Part shown: one piece after another, positions 21,854 through 32,536 of the stretch
How the letters are laid out: the number at the start of each line of letters is the position of its first letter
How positions within the stretch are numbered: position 1 is the stretch's first letter
Assembly: GCA_033064195.1 (NCBI GenBank)
Contig: JARBJD010000531.1
Coordinates: 1-35,879, forward strand
Reading direction: 5' to 3'
Source: Blattamonas nauphoetae
Taxonomy: Eukaryota > Preaxostyla > Oxymonadida
DNA length: 35,879 bases
Program-made: the position numbers and the translations under genes
The notes under the pieces: model-generated
Seen by the model: the letters and a program-made list of their open reading frames with translations, nothing else
The model's database searches: none
Told to the model about the DNA's origin: nothing

Positions 21854-22699
21854 AAGTGATTTCTCTCACAATCACTCTTTCCAAAAACAACACCCTCATG
21901 AAAATTGAAGCAAAAACAACTATTAAAAGTAAGGTCAGGTTTTATTTCTGTGTGAGACAGGTGAGTACTGTGTATGAACCCTGATCAATGATTGTCTCCA
22001 TTGGATCCTGAAAAACGTAAAAATGAAAAGACCTTTATCCCAAACTTGACAAAAATGACTGATTTATCCTCTAAACCCGGAATTTCTCCAAAACCCGGAA
22101 CACGGGGGCTGAAAGATACATATTGGGCAAACTATGGATAAAAAAAAGTAGAGACCCACGCAAATCAGAGAAACGTTTATTTGGTGAAACGATCATTGTG
22201 AAAAAAATTGAGAAAAAAATCTGAGAAAAAAGTTATTGTTTTTTGAGCAGCTCTTGTCGAAATCTCGACGAGAACAATGACTTCGTTCCAAGTCATCTTT
22301 CTTCAAACAACAGTTCTGAGCAAAATCCCTTGTGCCATTGAAAACAGTGAAAAGGAAGTCAAATGACTTGGATCTAAGTCATTGCAACGACCCTGAATCG
22401 TTCCCATTTCACACTTTACGTTGAATACGACTTGGTTTCATGATTAAGAAAATTCAACATGATATTATTCATCTGATTGGATCAATCGGACATGACGGGT
22501 GAAATCACCCTGTTGCACCAATCCTTCCACTCTCGTCATCTGTTAACATTCATTTCATCATCTCTGGTGAGCATGAACCTTGATCCAGAGTATCATCATT
22601 TTTCGAGTCAAAATAGTAGTTGCCAATGAACTTTTGTTCAAGTATTTGATATTTCCGAAGTAACTTAGTCGCATAATAGGCGCATTTTTCGTGTTCTGA
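21854..22699. other. Gene-poor AT-rich DNA
   Basis: No supported gene. Small hairpin words occur, such as tgacttcgttccaagtca near 22278-22295 and a related tgacttggatctaagtca near 22365-22382, so a pair of similar palindromes lies about 90 bp apart. Their role is unknown. Confidence 0.45.
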
Positions 22700-25600
22700 T
22701 TATGTGAGCTCCACGATGGATGGGATGAGGTGGTCAGGGATTTGTTGAAAAACAACACCGGTGGGATCGTTCCTCAAGAAATAAAAAAGTATCCGGAGAT
22801 AGTTGCTGACGGCTGAAAGGTCTGTCTGATCGGGGAGGAGGGTGAGGGTCAATTCTGGAATATTGAATTCAATCACAGACTTGACAAATTCAGGGAATTT
22901 CGAGAGATTGTTGAGAAGATATGCAATTTCTCTGCGAGTATCCATTGGGAACAGTTCTATGGCAGAGAGGATAGTTGATAGAATTGTGGAGTCAATGATA
23001 GTTATCGATAGATCTTCTGATTCATGCGCAAGATTAGCGAGGATGGTGATGCAACGACGGAGTGATACGTGTCGCGATGGTACCCATCAAGCAAATCCAG
23101 CTTCCAGAACCACTTCTTCAAGCAGGGACAACAGCGGAGGATGCTGGCGACGACGATGCCCAACACAAACCCTCCCAAATACGGGCCGATCAGGAGCCAG
23201 TCTTGAATGTTGTCGAGTGTTTGGAATTCTTTCACACGAGCTGACATTCCGTCTGGTTCGGTTGGAATGGATGCATTGTTTGTGCGACTTCCCACTGGAC
23301 ACCAGCCGTTCGGATCAGAGCAAGGAAGGCATTCTGTCGCACCTGCTGTTGGAGCATATGTTCCTGCTGGACAGGACACGCAGTGATACCCACGAGAAGC
23401 ACCAGAGAACACACTGACAGTGCCTGGATGGCATTGTATCGGAGAAGACGAGCCATAAGACGAGACGAACGAGCCGCGAGGGGCGAGGGAGCAGGTTGAT
23501 GATGAGGATGATTGATATGTTCCCGGTGAGCATGGGAATGTGGGTTGGAGTGTTGAGACGAAGAGTCGATTGTGGAAACGAGAGTTGGATGCAGAAGTGC
23601 CTTCAGACACACTCCCCCAAACATGAACACTTCCCGTCCAATCAACGCCACACTCCCACTCGAAATCCTTCCACTCGCCGGTTCTGTGACAAACTGTGTA
23701 TCGGACGACCCAAGTGTCAACCTCCCACTTTCCAATATGTCCAGAAAATACGCAAGTCATCTCCATCCAAGCCTCCCATCGAGACAATCCCATCTTCCAC
23801 CAAGACCGAGCATCCACGATACCCGATTGGGGTTGTTGTGAACTGATCTGCCTCAAATGTGAAGGGAGTGGTCAGAATGAATCGTTGGTCGGCTGCGGAT
23901 TCCGAAGCGAGAATGACACGATCAACATCAAGGATTGTTTGATACGCTTCTCCAACTCCCCACAAATCAAAAGGAGATCCCTCTTCTCTTCATCAATCAT
24001 CACCGATTTTGTGTAAATAACAGCATCTTCACGTGCTGTGAGCACTGGTTCGGTGGAGAATGTGGTTGATGACGTTTCGAGAACATTTGTTTTGAAAGTT
24101 GATTCAAGTTTCGTCCATCGTGTCTTGACCATCGAGTATTCCCAAATCTCGTTGGAAACAGACTCGTCAGCAAGCCGTCCACCAAACACGATGAGGCATT
24201 GGTGCAGAATCAAGACTGCTGCTCCCTTCACACCAAACGGGGCGTCGGTTCCGATGGGGTGAACTTCCGTCCACTCGTTCTTGTCTATCGAGTACATCCA
24301 AAGGTCGTGGAGAGGTGAGATTCCTCCGTCAGAGTCGACTCCGCGGCCTCCGAAGACGATCAGGTTGCCAGCGTGTTCGCAGAAGGAGAAATCTTCTCGC
24401 GGAGTTGGGAAGACTGTATCTGTGTTAATATGCTGTTGCCATGTCTTTGTTGTTGGCGAATATGAATATAAATCATTCAAAAGCATCCCATTTTCGTCTT
24501 GGCCTCCAAAAACCCAAACTTTGCCAAAAGCGGCGACAGATCGGTGGTTGACACGAGCAGTCGGGACGTCGGAGATAGCATCGGTTAAAAGAGTTGATGT
24601 GGGTGGATTAGTGTTCATATCAACTTTAACAAGCTCCCCATTAGTTGAATCTTCACGGACGCCTCCATAAAGAAAGAAAGTCTTGGAGTCGTAAGTCGAG
24701 TCTACAGCACACGAATAACGATTCAATGGGGATGAATCAGCGTTCGAAAAGGAAGAATAAAGGGTTGAGATTTGCTGAGTGGACGATGAGGAATGGTCGA
24801 GATCATCTTTGTTGGATGACGATGTCGCGACACGATTCTCTCGAAATGAAGTTCTGACTTGATAAGAAACAGAATGTGAACCAAGATCGATGAAATCCAA
24901 GGCAAGAATCTCTTCGATTGGCTTCTCACGATTCCCTGGCGCATGACCACCAAACCCAAAACACTGCTTATCGACAGCGTTACAGGTCCAGGCAGTGAAG
25001 GCACGAGGAGCAAGGGCGGTAATTTGGTTTGGCTCTGGTGTGGAAAATAATGGGTCAAAATTGAATGGATATTGGCCTGATGGAGAAAATGATATGGGAT
25101 CTGTTCGGGATGGATATTGAGTGTTGATAGCGTCATTAGAGTTGTTAGTATGTGGATAATTAAGATTTGATAATATCGAAGAGGTTGAAAGAAAGTTGGC
25201 GGATTGGAGAGTCATCTTGGTCCAAGTAGTTCCTGACGTTGGATGTGAGAAGACAGCAAACTCATTTGGATTGTCGGTTGATGATCCTCCGAAAACACAG
25301 ATGGTCGAGCCAGATAAATACATTCCGCTCGACTCCAAAAGGAGAGGGGGCTGTGCCAGTGGGATTCTGTTCGATCAGCATCCAGGTTCCTGTATTCCCA
25401 CTAATTACGAGTTTCCAGAGATCGTTCTGGAGAGCTCTTCTAGATCTTCCTCCAAAAAGATATATAGTGGATCCATCCGTCACAATGCTTGGTGCTTGTC
25501 GGGGAGATGGAATCGTTGATGATTGTGTCATTTTGGTCCATTCTTGTTGCTCAAAATCAAGTACCCAAAGGTCGGAGAGTAGAGATGTTGCACTCGCACC

Positions 25601-25921
25601 TCCCCATATGTACAGTTTTTCATCGATCATCCAGTGCGCACAGTCGGTTCGAGGTTCCGGGAAGCGTCTGCCATGAATAATCATGGGCACCCACTTTATG
25701 TCGTCTTTCAGGCTGATAAAGAACACATCGTTCATTATCTTTCGAGTTTGATCGAGTCCGCCATAGACGATATGATGTGATTCGTTGAGGCGGTGGAAAA
25801 TCGATTTCTGTCGCGGGTATGGTGGGGCTCCGGTTGTGGGCTGTTCTGGAGTGGGACCAATTGTGATGTCTCCGCATTGAAGGAGATGAAAGACCCACAG
25901 AACGACGAACTTTTGGATCAT
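22700..25921 (-). CDS. Kelch-repeat, Cys-rich, membrane-anchored surface protein, frame disrupted
   Basis: The ATG at 25921 begins a signal-peptide-like MIQKFVVLWVFHLLQCG. Roughly eight to nine Kelch blades follow, with YLFGG-type strands: YIWGGASATSLLSDLWVLD, IYLFGGRSRRALQNDLWKL, ICVFGGSS, FFLYGGV, VWVFGGQDENGMLLNDLYSY, LIVFGGRGVDSDGG, LIVFGGRLADE. A Cys-rich GCC2/GCC3-like (ephrin-receptor-like) stretch lies at about 23535-23295 (CSPGTYQ, CHPGTVS, CPAGTYAPTAGATECLPC). A membrane span lies at about 23199-23137 (LLIGPYLGGFVLGIVVASIL), followed by CCPCLKK. After it a 128-codon frame from 23086 to 22700 is ARM-like (RRCITILANLAHESEDLSI). The frame changes about five times: once by one extra base near a T run (about 25345), then four times by one missing base, near 23950, 23740, 23620 and 23090, at or beside short G runs. 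The product would sit at the cell surface and bind a ligand with the Kelch propeller. Confidence 0.75.
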
Positions 25922-26129
25922 TTTCTGGATCGATGCATAAAAAAACATTTCTGAGATGGTCCAGTTTGCACGCAGCCCTGAATGAATTATTTGATCTTCC
26001 ATCGGTTCTGCAAGCTCTTTTATACCTTTCATCTCTCGAAATTCTAGAATCTCGAGTAATCAAGTTCCCCATCTCTCCTCGACGATTTTGTTCACCTACG
26101 AATGTTGAAGTTCGCACTATCTGGGTGTC
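25922..26129. promoter_or_regulatory. Divergent intergenic region, shared promoter space
   Basis: The 208 bp lies between the start codons of the Kelch gene (minus) and the small membrane-protein gene (plus), so both promoters must lie in or near it. The minus-strand frame of the Kelch gene is open for 37 codons upstream of the chosen ATG, so a longer start (for example at 25948) is possible. No specific element is recognised. Confidence 0.35.
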
Positions 26130-26576
26130 ATGACCTCTCCTCTACTCCAATCAAGTCCTCAGGACCCTCGTGTGACCCAAGTCTCAGTTAGCGAACCCCT
26201 CTCGCCGCCTCAAGTCGACATCTCCCCACAACATCATCCACCGGTTCTATCTTCTTCGTCACCGCGTTCACCGCACCTCGCGTTTCCACAAAACATCCAC
26301 TGGCGAATTGCACGTTCTCTCGAAATATCAAATGTCCGAAAGAGCATGTTGATCTCATTCACCACTCTCCTCCTATTAACTGTATCGTTCTCTCTCCTGT
26401 ATGTGTTTCTGAGTATTTTTCATTTCTTTGAAAGTCTCCTATCGTCGATCTTACGAAAGCCCCTTTCTATCCTTGGCTATTCCATTCTGACTTCGCTCAG
26501 CCTCATAATCTTTTCTGTAGCGACTGTTAACTTGTTTCAATCCATTTTCACAGTCAGAGATCCCTCGGGACAGTGA
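26130..26576 (+). CDS. Small two-span membrane protein, unrecognised
   Basis: A single-exon frame of 148 codons starts at an ATG (26130). The first 55 residues are Ser/Pro/Gln-rich and polar (QSSPQDPRVTQVSVSEPL, then HPPVLSSSSPRSPH). Two hydrophobic segments follow: SFTTLLLLTVSFSLLYVFLS (about residues 74-93) and ILGYSILTSLSLIIFSVATV (about 113-132). A short tail ends SIFTVRDPSGQ. The layout suggests a cytosolic or lumenal disordered head on a hairpin membrane anchor. It lies head to head with the Kelch gene and upstream of the oxidoreductase-like gene on the same strand. No family is recognised, and a composition artefact is less likely because the frame starts and stops cleanly. Confidence 0.55.
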   Translation: MTSPLLQSSPQDPRVTQVSVSEPLSPPQVDISPQHHPPVLSSSSPRSPHLAFPQNIHWRIARSLEISNVRKSMLISFTTLLLLTVSFSLLYVFLSIFHFFESLLSSILRKPLSILGYSILTSLSLIIFSVATVNLFQSIFTVRDPSGQ

Positions 26577-26851
26577 TCCTTCTTCGATATCATTTCCTAT
26601 ACCCTTGATTATAAAGAAATCTTTTCTTCACGTCGTCGCTCTCCATTTTTGGAATAGTTAATGCAGATCATTAGTTAGAGCTGAATAAGTTGTGACAGAG
26701 TTCTCGATATCTCAGATGAATCCCTGAGAAACATGATTCTAGTGAATTGATTCCAGTGTGGGTATCTGATCTTAATCCCAAATCGACACATCAAACTGAG
26801 ATAAACACTCATCTACATCAATCCGCCCCACTCCACAAACTTTTACTCTCC

Positions 26852-29043
26852 ATGTCCCGCAGAACCAAGTACCCTGAACACAAATGTTTCAATCCTTGCG
26901 GTCGCACACTTCTCATCATCAGCTTTCTCGTTCCAATCGCTCTAGCCATCGCTCTGTTTGTCCCTCCTCACGACGATTATGCTTACCAATCTTCTCGATT
27001 TTTTCAAGTCATCTACTGCACTGTATGTCATTTTTCAGTCACCCATTTTTATCTCCATTTTTCCGTTCTGTCTCTCTTCTCTTGTTTTTTTCATCTCTCT
27101 CTCAGTGTCTTACATTCACTATGGTGACTTCAATGAAATTTGCCCCCTTCGAAGCAGCTTTTGGACTGACATTGTTAGTGAAAATCGCACGTAGAGTTTG
27201 TCAGAATCGTTATTCATGTCGTTTTTCGTAATTTGATGTGGTTCATATCCATATTGTAATTTTTCCTATTTTTTTTCCTTTTTTTCAGTCGGGAGTCATG
27301 TTTGCTCTGATGTTCTTCTCGTATCTAATCGTCCTCTTCTTCACGCGGCCCTTTCTGGGTGAAATCGTCGTTTTCTTCAAATATCTCTTCAATTTTTCTG
27401 AATCGTTTGTTGGAGCTCTCCATCGCATCACCCTCATCCTCTTCATCGTCTTCTCAATCATCCTCTCCTTCCGCCACACACCAACATCCTCACGGTTCCG
27501 AATCCCTCGGATCGTGTGGAGGCCAGTCTCTCTTCTGTTTTATCCTTGCTATCTTCTCTTCATGACTCTCCCAATCTCGCAAACACTCACCGACATCAAC
27601 GAGGCCTCCCAGAGGAGTTACGAGAATTCGTACACACCATACTTCGGCCTTACTGCTCACTGCTTCAATCTTTTCTATTTCTTGGTTGCTTTCTTGTCAC
27701 GAACTGTTCTCCTACTTCTGGGTCTGATCCAGTCCAGAGACTGGACTGTCTTCTCATCAAACGATATCTCCCCGTCGATATTTCATGTAGTCCTGACTCA
27801 TCGCAATTACCTTCCTGCCCTCTTCTATCGCGACCCATCTCCGAGTTTCGTAAGCATCCGCATGAAGCGAAAGAACAAGCCGTTCTTTCTCCCGCCAGCG
27901 TACTTCTTCTCGATTCCGAATTTCCAATTTGAAGGAGCCCCAACAGACCGAGACTTTATCTCCGTTTTTATGCAAAATGGAAGGGGATCGTTCACATCAG
28001 CGATTGAATACAACACTCAACCGGGATCGACGTTTTTCTTAAGTGGTCCGCATCGAATTAGGGGCCCGAAGTTGCAGGAATCTCCACGCATGCAACGGAG
28101 CCGGATGAGGAATCGGATGGAGCTCGCTGGAAGAGCCAGCGGACGTGTCTCAAAAGTCGATGGAACAGATCGTTCAAAGGTGGAAGAAAATGAACGTCAA
28201 TCGATCAATCAGACTGTATTATCATCTCAGATCCCATCTATCCCAGAATCTCTCGTTATATGCAGTGGATCAAGTCTTGGATACCTCGCCTCGCTCCTCG
28301 TGACTATGCGACGCCTTCAGCACCTCGGACAGCTTTCTGTCCGTCTTCGTGTCATTATCTGGATCTCCAACGGACGAGAACTCTCCACGCTTGAAGTTTT
28401 GAGACAGACCATATCCGAAATCTTGGACGATCCGACCCCTCACACAAATACAGAAATACTCACAGATGATACCCCACTCATCTCAAGGCGACATACAACA
28501 GAATACGGTGAAAAGGGCTTTGTTGGAGCAAGTAACGATGACTCGACACCGCAGAAGAAGGAACACGAACCAACACATCTCCAGAACTCACTGTCCACTC
28601 CACTCGCAGATTCAGAAGCGGAATTTGAAGTTCCATCAGCGCATATACCAGCCTTGGCCCAGCAAGACGACCAAATATCGCAAGCCCAGTTGTCCACCTT
28701 TTCTGACTCACCGTCCGTGAAATCTCGGTTCTTGTCGCAGCAAAGCATTTTGCCGGCCTGCAGAATTCACCGGATTCGCCCCTGCGGCTTTTATTATCTT
28801 TTGGAGGAGGGATCGACGAGGGAAGTGAAGCAGAACAAGGCGCTTCGCCGTCTCATCCCACCAGGATCCTATCGTCATATGTTCGACTCCAAGCTGGACG
28901 AGCCCTTATTAAATCAATTGTTGGACGATAAAAGCAGAACAGATTGCTTCTTGGTTGGGGAGCAAGCGTATGAATGGAACAGCATCCTTCTCGATGCTGG
29001 AATCAAGAGCAGAGCTATTCACGTTGAGAATCTTTTGATGTAG
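26852..29043 (+). CDS. Multi-span membrane protein with a flavin/NAD reductase-like C-terminal half
   Basis: Exon 1 starts at ATG 26852 (MSRRTKYPEHKC, then a membrane span LLIISFLVPIALAIALFV). The last exon, 27289-29043, is secure (CAG acceptor, 584 codons). The middle exon is about 27106-27173 (SYIHYGDFNEICPLRSSFWTD). With a donor at 27027 all phases agree (665 residues), but the better-looking donor at 27023 does not, so this border is uncertain. The last exon has about four spans (FALMFFSYLIVLFF, ITLILFIVFSIILSF, VSLLFYPCYLLFMTLP, FNLFYFLVAFLSRTVLLLLG). A soluble half resembling ferredoxin-reductase-type enzymes follows: SVFMQNGRGSFTSAI, STFFLSGPHRI, LVICSGSSLGYLASLLVTMR, LRVIIWISNGREL, and an ending CFLVGEQAYEWNSILLDAG. 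The order of parts recalls fungal TmpA-like proteins or ferric reductases; paired haem histidines are not obvious. Likely a membrane electron-transfer enzyme or a relative that lost it. Confidence 0.6.
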
Positions 29044-30159
29044 AGTGTTCTGAGATCGTTTGGTCAGCTTTGCGAGTCAGGAATGTCCTGTGAGATGCTA
29101 AAACAGACGTATCAGACTGGTTTTGTCGACGGAAACGAATGTCTTCTTTTCACTTCACGAATGTTTTGCCTGAAGGTTATTCTCCTTGTAACACAACAAA
29201 AGTCATCAAAAGAAGACTTGATTGAGATAAAGTGATTGGAGTGTAGAAATTAACTGAATGTGGGCTGATCAACGGATTTTAGGTTTGGTGAACAGCTTCA
29301 AGAATTATTTCATAAATTGGATGAAACAATTGAGTGGAAGGCACGAGTGAACTTTCTGAGCTGTGGATGATCATGACGTTTTCTGTCCTCATCATTGGGA
29401 GAACGTAACCGGAAAATGGTGGTCCATGGAGGTATCTCACCATTCTCTGAACATTCGTCATCACAACTCAAACAGTCATCTGTTTCCAGTTTTCACTCTT
29501 CTCGACTGTACTCATTTCGGAGCTCTGTCTTTCATTCTTCACTATTCCTCTCTCAGTATGACGAGATTAGTAATGAACAAGCAGAATGTGTCCGATTGAT
29601 CCTCTTTTTCATTGTTTAAAAGCTTCATTCCTCAAAATCGTATCCTCATTCAACATATTTTGTTACCGAAGAAGCGATAGAAAAATCGTCCTTTGCTTGT
29701 GGACGATTTGGATGGTTTGCTTTTTTCGAATCTGTTGAAAAATAGTCCAGATCAGAACCTCCACCGAAGAGAATACACTGAGAATTTGTCAAATAAAAGT
29801 GAAATATCATCATCATGTCGTACTGTCTGATTACACTAAAAGAGAGAGTTTTTCGTCATTCCGTTGATCATTCACACTCAAATAATCAGGGACAATAGTG
29901 TGATCACATTGATCACACCCAAATTGATCATATCCCCATTTCACCGATATATCATCTATTTCACCTATATTTTCTTGAAAACAACTTATTCTCGCAAAAG
30001 AGGTGAAATGGTGAAAATTCCTTTTGAGTTTCCATTGTGCACTTTTTGTGTCTGGGTCCAGAACAATTTTCGCTCATGTCTCGCTATCATTTCTTTGTGT
30101 TTCTCTTTGCTTATAAGTGTTCAATCCAATCTCCTTGAAGAAAAACTTGATGAATAGAG
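29044..30159. other. Intergenic DNA, no gene seen
   Basis: About 1.1 kb after the oxidoreductase-like gene. Open frames are short, with His/Ser- or Phe-rich text that does not look like protein. No tRNA-like fold, transposon end or long repeat was found. Confidence 0.5.
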
Positions 30160-30665
30160 ATGATATCACTGATCCAATCGTCTCCCCATGACGAGAAGAT
30201 GACTGATCTTAGAGATATAGGGTGGTGGTTGAGTAGTTGATAAGAATAAGTGTAGGGAAATAGGTGGCATAGACAAGGGTGATTGGGCATAGGTGAAAAG
30301 ATAGGTTTGGGGAAAGAGGTGAAGAGACAAGGATGATTGGGCATAGTGAAGAGATTGGGAGGGTGAAGGAGGCATTGATGAGGGGCATTGATGTTGGGAT
30401 ATTGATGAGTGGCATTGTTGAGTGATATTGATGAGGGGCATGATTGTGTGGACATGGTTGAGTGGCATTGATGAGGTGGCATGGTTGAGTGGGGTATTGA
30501 TGAGGAGACATTGATGTTGAAATACGTGTCATGAGTGGAAATGTGGGTTGGTGAAGAGACATGATTGAGGAGACATGATTGTGTGGACAGTGTTGATTTG
30601 ACATTGTTGAGTGGGCATTGTTGAGGAGACATGATTGTGTGGACATTGATGACTCAGGAGCTGAT
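30160..30665. repeat. Degenerate purine-rich minisatellite
   Basis: The plus strand is almost free of C and made of shuffled words such as gattgatgaggggcattg, gattgtgtggacat, ggcattgttgag and gatgattgggcatag. Some longer words recur, for example catgattgtgtggaca near 30429, 30569 and 30628. There is no single strict period. The open frames on the opposite strand (His/Pro/Cys/Ser-rich) arise from this composition. Confidence 0.7.
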
Positions 30666-30796
30666 GTGCGTATTACATATCGAGATTTGTGTTTTGGAAA
30701 AGGGGATTGGGGTGGAATAGGTGAACAGGATTTGTTGAATGGACAGCATTGACAGTGGAATTGGTGTGAGGAATTGGTGGTTGTTCATAAGTGTTA

Positions 30797-32483
30797 TTGG
30801 TGTCAACGTGTCAATGGAAAAATCGGGACTTTTATTTTGTTTATTTTTTAGGAGGTCCACAGGTCCACAAGTCCACATGTCCACTTTGTACAAAATGGTT
30901 AAATACAATAAATCAATATTTTTTATTTTTATCTTTGTCAACTGTGAAAAAATGCTCACTGGTGAAAAGTCCACAGAGCAGAGGCATGGTGAAATGGAGT
31001 GACATTGTTGGAAAAGAATATATTGACAGATCAATTGGCATAAGGAATTGATGAGTCTTCACTAGTGCGATTGGTGTCAACGTGTCAATGGAAAAATCGG
31101 GTATTTTATTTTATTTATTTTTTAGGAGGTCCACAGGTCCACAAGTCCACATGTCCACAGAAATGTCTATATACAATCAAATCACTATACTCTATGTGTC
31201 TCTTTTTCAACTGGCAATAAAAAATATCCACAGGTCCACATGTCCACATTGGTAGGGGCATGGGAGAATAGTAGGCTATTGTTGGAAAAGAATATATTGA
31301 CAGATCAATTCGGCACGATCATTTTGGGGGGTTGTTTCCTAATGCTATTGGTGTCAACGTGTCAATGGAAAAATCGGGTATTTTATTTTATTTATTTTTT
31401 AGGAGGTCCACAGGTCCACAAGTCCACATGGCCACAGACATGGGTATATACGAACAAATCATTATACTCTATGTGTCTCTTTTTCAACTGCCAACCAAAA
31501 ATATTCACAGGTCCACATGTCCACTGACTAGTTAGAATTTAGATGGATATTTTTGAAAGAACTTTTTTGGGCTCAAAGCTGGCATATTACATAAATCAGT
31601 TTTGTGTTTGTGGACTTTTACTTTTGATTCCACAATTTTCTTCATATTTTAGATTGACTGTTGACAAAGATAATAAAGAAGATATTGGTTTGATTGTATG
31701 AGGTCATTTTGATCATTGCTCACAGCTGGAATATTACATTTCTCATTTTAATTATGTGGACTTTTACTTTTGATGCCACAATTTTCTTCATATTGTATAA
31801 TGACAGTTGACAAATATAAAAATAAAAGATATTGATTTGAATGTAAAAAGCCATTAATGTGATGCGTTCAATGTACAATGTGGACTTGTGGACTTGTGGA
31901 CCTGTGGACCTGTGGATTTATAAACAAAATAAAAGTCCCGATTTTTCCATTGACACGTTGACACCAATAGCATTAGTGAAGACTCATCAATTCCTTATGC
32001 CAATTGATCTGTCAATATATTCTTTTCCAACAATTGATGTGCATTTGAGCGTGCCTCTGCTCTGTGGACTTTTGGACTTGTTGGTATTTTCGATTGACAG
32101 ATTAACAAATGTGTGCAATATTGATACTCCGACATGATCTGACAGCTTACAAAGAAACATATATGATGTGGACTTTTACCTTTTGATACCACAATTTTCT
32201 TCATAATATATAATGACAGTTGACAAATATAAAAATAAAAGATATATTGTTTTGATTGTAAAAAGCCATTAATGTGACGTATTCAGTGTGCAATGTGGAC
32301 ATGTGGACTTGTGGACCTGTGGACCTCCTAAAAATAAATAAAATAAAATACCCGATTTTTCCATTGACACGTTGACACCAATCGCACTAGTGAAGACTCA
32401 TCAATTCCTTATGCCAATTGATCTGTCAATATATTCTTTTCCAACAATGTCACTCCATTTCACCATGCCTCTGCTCCGTGGAC
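30797..32483. repeat. Array of related units in opposite orientations beside the primase-helicase gene
   Basis: A unit with ttggtgtcaacgtgtcaatg, then gaaaaatcggg, an AT-rich run and a gtccac-rich tail (aggtccacaagtccacatg) occurs in plus orientation from about 30797, 31072 and 31349 (275-277 bp apart). It occurs in minus orientation ending near 31967 and 32383 (416 bp apart). The second plus copy and the last minus copy are near-perfect inverted partners over about 190 bp (30969-31159 and 32294-32483). Between the minus copies a second block (gtggacttttacttttgat, then ccacaattttcttcata) recurs at about 31609, 31756 and 32168. The array ends 54 bp from the stop of the primase-helicase gene. 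Possible roles are element ends or origin iterons. Confidence 0.85.
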
Positions 32484-32536
32484 TTTGGGATATTGACCCA
32501 ATGACACCAGTCTGCTTTCAAAAATATATCTGATCC

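Noticed and set aside
30111-30646. Overlapping minus-strand frames rich in His, Pro, Ser and Cys
   Set aside because: They are products of the C-poor plus-strand minisatellite; all frames show the same low-complexity words.
31240-31535. Small plus-strand frames within the inverted array
   Set aside because: They repeat the same words as the array units (for example QVHKSTWP and VSTCQWKNR) and have no independent coding support.
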